Positions 1 through 5,784 of a DNA stretch of 19,029 nucleotides are shown here, piece by piece. Below the pieces are notes generated by a model. That model ran no database searches, was not told where the DNA came from, and saw only the letters and a list, made by a program, of their open reading frames with translations. The stretch lies in the NCBI GenBank assembly GCA_002839535.1, contig PGYF01000019.1, forward strand, positions 30,465-49,493, read 5' to 3'. How positions within the stretch are numbered: position 1 is the first letter of the stretch; the number at the start of each line of letters is the position of its first letter. A program made the position numbers and the translations under genes. Origin of the DNA: Nitrospira bacterium HGW-Nitrospira-1. GTDB lineage: Bacteria > Nitrospirota > Thermodesulfovibrionia > Thermodesulfovibrionales > UBA6898.

Positions 1-192
1 TTCATTCATGTCCGCAATCGGCCTGATCTTCTCAGCATCCTCCATAGATACGCCAAGCGCAGAGGCGAGGTTTGCGTCAGGGTCTGCGTCAACAGCAATG
101 ACCTTCTTGCCCTCTGACGCAAAAAGATGGCTAAGAATAGAGGAAAGCGTTGTCTTTCCTACCCCGCCCTTTCCGGTTACAGCAATCTTCAT
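1..192 (-). CDS. cooC: CooC-like P-loop ATPase (CO dehydrogenase/acetyl-CoA synthase maturation type), N-terminal part only
   Basis: The first 64 residues of a ParA/MinD-superfamily ATPase are present; the gene runs off the left edge. Residues 7-14 (GKGGVGKT) form the deviant Walker A P-loop with its signature lysine, and AVDADPDANL follows at about residues 32-41, as in CooC/AcsF proteins, which use ATP to load nickel into carbon monoxide dehydrogenase or acetyl-CoA synthase. The ending IRPIADMNE also fits CooC better than MinD or ParA. The ATG at 192 is supported by a GGGAGA ribosome site about nine bases upstream. The nickel-enzyme assignment is inference from family resemblance, because the metal-binding CxC region lies outside the window. 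Other SIMIBI accessory ATPases are the alternative. Confidence 0.8.
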   Translation of the reverse strand, partial: MKIAVTGKGGVGKTTLSSILSHLFASEGKKVIAVDADPDANLASALGVSMEDAEKIRPIADMNE

Positions 193-257
193 AACAGATA
201 TTCTCCCTTTCCTTTTGTATTACTTTACCATATTTGGACCCCTTCTTCTTTATTGGA

Positions 258-338
258 TATTGTCAAAAATTAACCACAGATTAATATTTCGTACAACGAA
301 AAGATCGCCGGACCGCGTAAGCGGGTCAGGCGAATTGA
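258..338. repeat. Intergenic repeat-derived sequence with small palindromes
   Basis: The gap between vapC and the cooC-like gene holds three repeat-like pieces. Bases 258-280 are a 23-bp sequence found again exactly at 18895-18917. Bases 288-300 form a small hairpin (TTCGT-ACA-ACGAA). Bases 306-332 form an imperfect palindrome (CGCCGGACC...GGGTCAGGCG). No ORF or strong promoter stands out. The palindrome lies just past the vapC stop and could also slow transcription, but it has no T-tract in the vapC direction. Confidence 0.5.
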
Positions 339-728
339 TTAGTTGGCCATTCCCTGTTTCCTGGGAAAATACTTCACCTTGCCCAAATTTTTAAAATCTG
401 AATCCTGAGTCCATACAATGGCTTTGAATTCTTGCGCTGTTGCGAGAATGATACTGTCCGCCATTGGAAGATTATGCTCCAGGCTTAGTCTGGAAGCGGC
501 GATTGCCAATGGCGTGTTCAGATCCACAACCATTCCTTTTTGCATGGCAACAACTGCCTGTAGCGCTTCATTCTCACTGGACTCCCGGAGAATGACCTTG
601 AAAACCTCATATATCGTTATCGTTGGGACAACAAGCAAAGCTGAAACACTTAGCGGGGGCACAAAATACCTGGCATTAGGCTCATCTGCAAAATATGCAA
701 GCCAGCCGGAAGAATCTACGATATTCAT
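339..728 (-). CDS. vapC: VapC-like PIN-domain toxin ribonuclease
   Basis: This 129-residue protein has the length and acidic pattern of a PIN-domain endoribonuclease, the toxin of type II VapBC systems. Visible candidate metal ligands are D5 in the opening IVDSSGWLAYF, E41 in ITIYEVFKV, D91 in MADSIILATA, and D109/D111 near the end in VWTQDSDF. VapC toxins cleave RNA, often initiator tRNA or the rRNA sarcin-ricin loop; which target is used here cannot be read from the sequence. The start ATG overlaps the stop of the upstream AbrB-type antitoxin by four bases (ATGA), so the pair is translationally coupled. All four catalytic positions look intact, so the toxin should be active. Confidence 0.88.
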   Translation of the reverse strand: MNIVDSSGWLAYFADEPNARYFVPPLSVSALLVVPTITIYEVFKVILRESSENEALQAVVAMQKGMVVDLNTPLAIAASRLSLEHNLPMADSIILATAQEFKAIVWTQDSDFKNLGKVKYFPRKQGMAN

Positions 729-931
729 ACTCTATCTTTCTCTCGTTTGAATTCAGTATTGATGCCCTTGAGAAATCCACGGAGTTCTTTTATATCGCGC
801 TCCGGTATAAGTTCAATACGTCCGGCATATTCAACAACCTGCATTTTTTGACCCGGACGAAGCTTCAATGCCTCCCTGACTGTTTTGGGTATAACAACTT
901 GATATTTTGGTGATACGGTTACTGATTGCAT
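725..931 (-). CDS. vapB: AbrB/MazE-fold antitoxin (VapB type)
   Basis: This 68-residue protein is a SpoVT/AbrB swapped-hairpin DNA-binding antitoxin. Residues 4-32 carry the canonical pattern: VTVSPKYQVVIPKTVRE, then LKLRPGQKMQV. The charged C-terminal tail (residues 44-68) is the expected toxin-neutralising segment. The ATG at 931 has a strong GGAGG site eight bases upstream. A near-consensus promoter lies just upstream (962-990), with an 8-bp inverted repeat around it that would suit autorepression by the VapBC complex, the usual mode for the family. The gene is coupled to vapC through an ATGA overlap. Confidence 0.88.
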   Translation of the reverse strand: MQSVTVSPKYQVVIPKTVREALKLRPGQKMQVVEYAGRIELIPERDIKELRGFLKGINTEFKREKDRV

Positions 932-942
932 GCCAGAACCTC

Positions 943-990
943 CATCGATCTCTTTTGTACTACGGTATCATGATCGATGTGGTTTGTCAA
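943..990 (-). promoter_or_regulatory. vapBC promoter with overlapping inverted-repeat operator
   Basis: Reading the minus strand, a perfect -35 box TTGACA lies at 990-985. It is followed by a 17-base spacer and a weaker -10, TACCGT, at 967-962. Two arms of a perfect 8-bp inverted repeat, CATCGATC at 943-950 and GATCGATG at 972-979, flank and overlap the spacer and start region. Autorepression at such repeats is established for VapBC systems; the assignment of these arms as the operator is inference. Confidence 0.55.
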
Positions 991-1003
991 TTATGAGGAG
1001 GAC

Positions 1004-1037
1004 GTTTGCATTTTCCAGGTGTTTGCATTTTCCGGGT
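1004..1037. repeat. Two 17-bp tandem repeats at the edge of a gene truncation
   Basis: GTTTGCATTTTCCAGGT (1004-1020) is followed directly by GTTTGCATTTTCCGGGT (1021-1037), one mismatch in 17. The array ends one base before the stop codon that bounds the truncated restriction-modification reading frame, so it may mark the rearrangement junction. Confidence 0.6.
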
Positions 1038-1040
1038 TGA

Positions 1041-1847
1041 CCATCAATTTCTTATCTTTTCCCTCTTTACATTTACCCAAAAGCTGAGAAACTTAAGAGA
1101 CGAGATTTTACCTTCGGCAGCACAATGATGCTGTTTGAACCAGAGGCGGAATACGGCGTGAAAAAGCCGAACCTATCTGCTGAGGTTGTGGAAAGATTGA
1201 CAAAGACTTATAAGAAAACCCCTACCCCTGAAGAAATTTTCTATTACATCTATGCCGTTCTTTATTCTGAAACATACAGGACAAAATATGCAGAGTTCCT
1301 GAAGATAGACTTTCCGAGAGCGCCGTTTACTAAGGACTATAAGCTGTTCAAGAAAATGTCTGAACACGGCAACAGGCTTGTTGATTTGCACCTATTAAAA
1401 TCACAAGAACTTAATTCACCGATAGCACGGTTTCAGGTTGAGGGAGGTAACAGGGTAGAGAAGGTAAGATATGTCAGCGACGATGGTCATTCCCGCGAAA
1501 GCGGGAATCCAGAAAAAGCGGAACTGGATGCCCGATTAAGGACTTCGGGCATGACGGATAAGATAAAAAAAGATGCCGGACAAGCCGGCATGACAGAGGT
1601 GAGGGGTGGCCGTGTATATATCAACAAAGAGCAATGCTTTGAAGGTATTTCAGGAGAGGTATGGGGTTATCAAATCGGAGGTTATCAGGTTTGTGACAAG
1701 TGGCTGAAGGACAGGAAGGAACGGGTGCTTTCACTTGATGAGATTCAGACCTATTGCAGGATTGCCACTTCAATTCAAAAGACCATAGAGATACAGAGGA
1801 AGATTAATGAAGTGTATGAAGAAATAGAAAAACAAGTTGAAATATGA
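1041..1847 (+). pseudogene. C-terminal remnant of a type ISP/IIG restriction-modification enzyme with an in-frame repeat insertion
   Basis: Homology to the C-terminal target-recognition end of type ISP/IIG restriction-modification proteins is clear: EEIFYYIYAVLYSETYR, then YAEFLKIDFPRAPFT, then VYINKEQCFEGISGEVW, then YQIGGYQVCDKWLKDRK. An ATG at 1125 would give 240 residues. The family signature, however, begins upstream of it: the same frame from 1041 reads SYLFPLYIYPKAEKLKRRDF, with no start codon after the stop at 1038-1040. The gene has therefore lost its nuclease, helicase and methyltransferase domains. Residues about 121-157 (counted from 1125) are foreign to the family and are encoded by a composite palindromic repeat at 1486-1594. 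The stop overlaps the next small frame by ATGA. It is almost certainly non-functional as an R-M enzyme. Confidence 0.82.
1486..1594. repeat. Composite palindromic repeat inserted in-frame in the R-M remnant
   Basis: Three hairpins stand in series inside the reading frame. The first is ATTCCCGC-GAAA-GCGGGAAT at 1489-1508, the second ATGCCCGA...TCGGGCAT at 1528-1552, and the third ATGCCGG-ACAAG-CCGGCAT at 1573-1591. The encoded peptide contains GHSRESGNPE and AGQAGMTE, a repeat-translation signature I recognise from many genomes. The frame stays open through the whole insertion. The first hairpin resembles the ATTCCC...GGGAAT core of neisserial dRS3 repeats, though no relationship is claimed. 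Confidence 0.75.
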
Positions 1848-1915
1848 ATGACATTCTAAAAAAAACCGACGCCATAAAGTCTGCCATTAAAAACCATCGC
1901 CCTTTTCCCGATTGA
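1844..1915 (+). pseudogene. Possible Fic-family N-terminal stub (23 codons)
   Basis: Starting in an ATGA overlap with the stop of the R-M remnant, a 23-codon frame reads MNDILKKTDAIKSAIKNHRP and then FPD before a stop. This resembles the helical start of Fic-domain proteins, whose N-termini often read MNxILxKID...RPLP. No Fic motif (HPFxxGNGR) follows in any frame before argD. Either the rest of a fic gene has been lost, or the resemblance is chance in a short helix. The tight overlap with the R-M fragment suggests the two were once an operon. From 1916 to 2035 I see no further coding sequence. Confidence 0.35.
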
Positions 1916-2035
1916 GATAGTTATAGTTATTCATCATTTCCAACACAAAACAAGTCGTTTCCTTTTGTGAGAGTTCTCAGCAAAACGTCCCATATCTGTT
2001 TGATTTTTCAGTGATTTTTACGTTACCATTTAAAT

Positions 2036-3235
2036 ATGGAAATGAAGAAACTGCTCGATGATTCTGAAAAATATCTGATGCACACGTACAACAGATTTCC
2101 TGTTGCCATCAGAAAAGGCAGGGGGATGAAGGTCTGGGATACGGACGGGAAAGAATACCTCGATTTCCTCGGCGGTGTTGCAGTCAATTGTCTGGGACAC
2201 TGTCATCCCAAAGTGGTCGTAGCAATACAGAAGCAGGCGCAGCGGCTTATCCATATATCAAATTATTTCCATATCGAGTCCCAGACAAAGCTCGCGAAAA
2301 TTCTTGTCGATAATTCTTTTGCAGGCAAGGTCTTCTTCTCGAACTCAGGGGCTGAGGCAAACGAGGCTGCAATCAAGCTGGCAAGGAGATACTTCAAGGA
2401 ATTAGTCGGTCAGAATAAATTCGAGTTTATTACAGCCATAAACTCCTTCCATGGAAGGACCCTCGGGACCCTGAGCGCAACAGGACAGGAAAAGTTCAAG
2501 ATCGGCTTTGATCCGCTTGTGCCGGGATTTAAGCATGTGGATTTCAATAATGTTGACGCAATAGAAAACGCAATAACAAAAAACACGTGCGCTGTCATGC
2601 TGGAGCCGATACAGGGCGAAAGCGGGGTAAAAATACCTGACACGGATTATCTGCGCAAAGTCAGGAAGCTCTGTGACAGGCACGGGATACTCCTGATCCT
2701 TGATGAGGTGCAGACCGGCATGGGCCGCACAGGAAAACTTTTCGCTTATGAACATTACGGCATAACCCCGGATATCATGACCATCGCAAAGGGATTGGGC
2801 GGCGGGACGCCGATCGGCGCAATGCTTGCGACCGACAAAGTCGCAGCTGCATTTGAGCCTGGCACACACGGCTCGACCTTCGGGGGCAACCCTCTTGTAT
2901 GCAGCGCTGCTATTGCGACAATAGACGTCCTGATCGAAGACGATTTCATGCTCGACCAGTGCAGAAGGATGGGGATATACTTCAAAAAGAAACTTGAGGA
3001 ATTGCAAAAAGAATTCCCGCTCCTGGTTGCTGAAGTGCGAGGCATGGGTCTCTTAGTCGGAATGGAACTGACCACGGACGGTGCGCCGATCGTCACAAAA
3101 TGCCTGGAAAGAGGACTGTTGATCAACTGCACCGCAGGCAACATACTGCGGTTTATGCCGGCCCTGATCATAACGGAAAAAGAGATAGACCATCTCGTTG
3201 ACATACTGGCGCAGATTTTTGACCGCCTTTCATAG
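2036..3235 (+). CDS. argD: Acetylornithine aminotransferase
   Basis: This is a full-length (399 residues) class III PLP-dependent aminotransferase of the ArgD type. It converts N-acetylglutamate semialdehyde and glutamate to N-acetylornithine and 2-oxoglutarate in arginine synthesis, and often also serves the DapC step of lysine synthesis. Visible motifs are SGAEANEAAIK (residues 104-114, phosphate binding), HGRTLGTLSATGQ (139-151), DEVQTGMGRTG (223-233, with the aspartate that contacts the PLP ring nitrogen) and the Schiff-base lysine K252 in TIAKGLGGG. Neither ATG (2036 or 2042) has a Shine-Dalgarno sequence; weak promoter-like boxes (TTGATT at 2000, TACCAT at 2024) would put transcription start near the ATG, so leaderless translation is possible. 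The TAG stop lies within the ribosome site of argF, so the two genes are coupled. Ornithine aminotransferase is the main alternative; the argF neighbour favours ArgD. Confidence 0.92.
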   Translation: MEMKKLLDDSEKYLMHTYNRFPVAIRKGRGMKVWDTDGKEYLDFLGGVAVNCLGHCHPKVVVAIQKQAQRLIHISNYFHIESQTKLAKILVDNSFAGKVFFSNSGAEANEAAIKLARRYFKELVGQNKFEFITAINSFHGRTLGTLSATGQEKFKIGFDPLVPGFKHVDFNNVDAIENAITKNTCAVMLEPIQGESGVKIPDTDYLRKVRKLCDRHGILLILDEVQTGMGRTGKLFAYEHYGITPDIMTIAKGLGGGTPIGAMLATDKVAAAFEPGTHGSTFGGNPLVCSAAIATIDVLIEDDFMLDQCRRMGIYFKKKLEELQKEFPLLVAEVRGMGLLVGMELTTDGAPIVTKCLERGLLINCTAGNILRFMPALIITEKEIDHLVDILAQIFDRLS

Positions 3236-3244
3236 GGGAAGACA

Positions 3245-4083
3245 ATGAAAAAAGATTTTCTTACATTGAAAGATCTGACTGCCGATGAATTATCAGGCCT
3301 GATCAAAAGGGCTATTGATCTCAAGGCAGGAAAAGACAGATGTCTTTTGAAGCGGGGATATATCAGCTTGGTGGGAATACAATCGCCATGCACACCTCTG
3401 AACTGCAGCTTGGCCGTGGAGAAACAATCGGGGACACAGCAAGGACACTGTCACGTTACCTCAACGGGATTGTAATCCGCACATTCAGCCACCTCACCCT
3501 CGAACAGTTCTCTGGAAATTCAACCATCCCTGTAATCAACGGGCTCAGTGATATCCATCATCCCTGCCAGGCGCTGGCTGATCTCATGACGATCCATGAA
3601 AAGAAGGGCGGATTCAAAGGGCTGAAAGTCGCGTTTATCGGTGACGGCAACAATGTCTGCAATTCACTGATCGAGGCAGCCTCGATGATGGAATTCGACC
3701 TCGCTGCAGCATGTCCTGAAGGCTTTGAGCCGGACGCAGGGGTTCTGGATAATGCGAAGTCTTTTGCAAAGAGCAACATCATTGTCCTCAGAGACCCCAT
3801 GGATGCCGCAGATATGGCGGACGTCGTCTATACCGATACCTGGGTGAGCATGGGACAGGAAAAAGAGGCTGAGGCAAAGAAGAAGAAATTTCAGGGTTAC
3901 CAGATCAACAGCAGGCTGCTTTCATGCTCGAAAAAAGATGCAACAGTGCTGCACTGCCTGCCGGCCCATCGCGGCCAGGAGATCACCGATGAGGTCATGG
4001 ACGGCCACCACAGCGCTGTCTTTGACCAGGCCGAAAACCGTCTCCATACCCAGAAGGCGCTGCTTGAGATGCTGATAAAATAA
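3245..4083 (+). pseudogene. argF: Ornithine carbamoyltransferase with a frameshifting internal deletion of the STRTR region
   Basis: ArgF joins ornithine and carbamoyl phosphate to form citrulline. Two frames together make the gene. One starts at the ATG at 3245 (MKKDFLTLKDLTADELSGLI..., to about residue 31), with a GGGGA site that overlaps the argD stop. The second frame, open from 3340 to 4083, begins at MSFEAGIYQLGG and contains QLGRGETIGDTA, HHPCQALADL and the ornithine-loop HCLPAHRG. The two add up to about 279 residues against about 305 in the family. The missing block of about 26 residues is exactly where LIFEKxSTRTR, the carbamoyl-phosphate loop, should lie. The junction is near 3336-3340 and shifts frame, so neither piece can be active. 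Everything else is undamaged, so the event is recent or an assembly error. Confidence 0.88.
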
Positions 4084-4111
4084 AAATCCACGACTATTCT
4101 CCTCTATTTTC

Positions 4112-4120
4112 TGCTATAAT
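4112..4120 (+). promoter_or_regulatory. Extended -10 promoter for RNase J, probably leaderless
   Basis: TGCTATAAT (4112-4120) is a perfect extended -10 box (TGnTATAAT). It ends eight bases before the ATG at 4129, so transcription would start at about 4127, almost on the start codon. No convincing -35 is seen, which extended -10 promoters tolerate, and there is no Shine-Dalgarno sequence. Together these point to a leaderless or nearly leaderless mRNA. Confidence 0.6.
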
Positions 4121-4128
4121 CTGCGCTA

Positions 4129-5784
4129 ATGGATAATCTGCTTTCTATCATCCCACTCGGCGGTCTTGAAGAGATCGGCATGAACATGACTGTCATGGAA
4201 TACGGCAACGACATGATCATCATTGACGCGGGTCTCATGTTCCCAAAAGAAGATATGCTCGGCATTGATTTTGTCATCCCTGACTTCAGCTATGTTCTCG
4301 ACAACAGGGAAAAGCTGAGGGGCGTCTTCCTGACCCACGGACACGAAGACCACACCGGCGCGCTCCCCTTCCTTCTGAAATCAGTCAATGTCCCGGTCTA
4401 TGGCACTCCTCTCACAATCGGCCTGGTGAAGGAAAAACTCAAGGAACACAAACTCGACCATATCGAACTTGTCTCCAAAATGCCGAGAGAGATTGTCGAA
4501 CTCGGCGTCTTTTCAGTAGAATTCATCCGGGTGACCCACAGCATTGTTGACGGCGTTGGTTTCGGCATTAAAACACCTGTCGGCTATATTGTACATACCG
4601 GTGATTTCAAACTCGACCCAACCCCTGTGGACGGGCAGTTGATGGACTTCCACAAGTTCTCGGAATACGGGGAAAAGGGCACAACGCTTCTGCTTTCCGA
4701 CAGCACAAACGCTGAAAAAGGCGGTTACACCTTTTCTGAAAAAGAGGTCCGCAGGGCATTTGAGGACGTCTTTGCGGCTGCAAAAGGGAGGATCATCATG
4801 TCCACCTTTGCATCCAACATACACCGTATTCAGCAGGCAATTGACGTCGCAGTCATGTTCAACAGAAAGGTGATCCTTTCGGGCAGGAGCATTGTAAGGA
4901 ACGCCCAGATAGCCCTTGACCTCGGATATCTCAGGATACCGGAAAACACATGGCTGAAACTCGAGGACATGAAAAACCTCAACAACAACGAGGTGGTCAT
5001 CATTACCACCGGCAGTCAGGGAGAACCAATGAGCGTTCTTTCACGGATCGCAATTGATGAGCATAAGACTATCAAGATAAAGGAAGGCGACGTCGTCATC
5101 CTTTCCTCAAAGGTGATACCCGGCAATGAAAATGCGATCGGCAGGATCATCAACCACCTCTTCAGACGCGGGGCGGACGTGATCTACGAGAAAGTCTCGG
5201 AGATTCATGTCTCAGGCCACGCATCCAAAGAAGAACTGAAGCTTATGCTCAACCTTGTAAAACCAAAATATTTCATGCCTATTCATGGAGAACACCGGCA
5301 TAAGGTCTATCACGCGCGGCTTGCTGAAAAGACAGGGATACCGAAATCAAACATATTTATCCTCGATAACGGCAATGTGCTTGAGGTATCTGAGGATGGC
5401 GTAAATCTTAACGGCGAGGTAACATCAGGCAGGATCTTTGTTGACGGCAAAGGAGTCGGCGACGTTGAGGGCATGGTCATGAGGGACAGGAGAAGGCTTG
5501 CGCACGACGGCATTGTGATCGTGATTATGGCCATCGAAAAGCTCACAGGGAATATTGTTTCAGGTCCGGACATCATATCCAGGGGCTTCATCTTTGAGGA
5601 CGCATCACAGGAGATATTAAACTATGTCAGGGAACTCGTCTGCGCTACAATAAAGGACCTCGACAGCGAACTGATAGCCGACAAATCCCTTGTCCAGGCC
5701 AAGATACGGAGCGTCCTGAAAAAATATCTCAGAAACACCATGGACAGAATGCCGATGATTATGCCGATTATTTATGAGGTCTGA
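4129..5784 (+). CDS. rnj: Ribonuclease J (metallo-beta-lactamase/beta-CASP RNase)
   Basis: This 551-residue protein is a complete RNase J, which combines 5'-to-3' exonuclease and endonuclease activity in mRNA decay and rRNA maturation. It opens with the family's SIIPLGGLEEIGMNM. The zinc-binding motif HGHEDH is at residues 70-75, followed by THSIVDGVG and TGDFKLDPTP (further metal ligands). The beta-CASP part carries STFASNIHRIQQ and TTGSQGEP, then HVSGHASKEE and MPIHGEHRH. The C-terminal RNase J domain follows (from about 450). No key residue is missing. The ATG at 4129 lacks a Shine-Dalgarno sequence but lies just behind an extended -10 box. Its last 13 bases overlap the convergent P-ATPase gene. 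Confidence 0.95.
   Translation: MDNLLSIIPLGGLEEIGMNMTVMEYGNDMIIIDAGLMFPKEDMLGIDFVIPDFSYVLDNREKLRGVFLTHGHEDHTGALPFLLKSVNVPVYGTPLTIGLVKEKLKEHKLDHIELVSKMPREIVELGVFSVEFIRVTHSIVDGVGFGIKTPVGYIVHTGDFKLDPTPVDGQLMDFHKFSEYGEKGTTLLLSDSTNAEKGGYTFSEKEVRRAFEDVFAAAKGRIIMSTFASNIHRIQQAIDVAVMFNRKVILSGRSIVRNAQIALDLGYLRIPENTWLKLEDMKNLNNNEVVIITTGSQGEPMSVLSRIAIDEHKTIKIKEGDVVILSSKVIPGNENAIGRIINHLFRRGADVIYEKVSEIHVSGHASKEELKLMLNLVKPKYFMPIHGEHRHKVYHARLAEKTGIPKSNIFILDNGNVLEVSEDGVNLNGEVTSGRIFVDGKGVGDVEGMVMRDRRRLAHDGIVIVIMAIEKLTGNIVSGPDIISRGFIFEDASQEILNYVRELVCATIKDLDSELIADKSLVQAKIRSVLKKYLRNTMDRMPMIMPIIYEV

Noticed and set aside
8..394. Plus-strand 128-codon ORF over the left edge
   Set aside because: It is the antisense shadow of the cooC-like gene and the repeat spacer; the minus frame has a P-loop and a ribosome site.
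1486..1594. CRISPR-like array from successive palindromes
   Set aside because: The three hairpins differ from one another and are not evenly spaced direct repeats; no cas gene is near.
1968..1979. TGAGAGTTCTCA near-palindrome as an arginine-repressor box for argD
   Set aside because: It does not match the ArgR half-site (TGAATnnnnATTCA) and arms of five bases are expected by chance.
3330..3345. Programmed frameshift in argF
   Set aside because: A slippery-site shift would not explain the absence of about 26 conserved residues; the sequence itself is missing.
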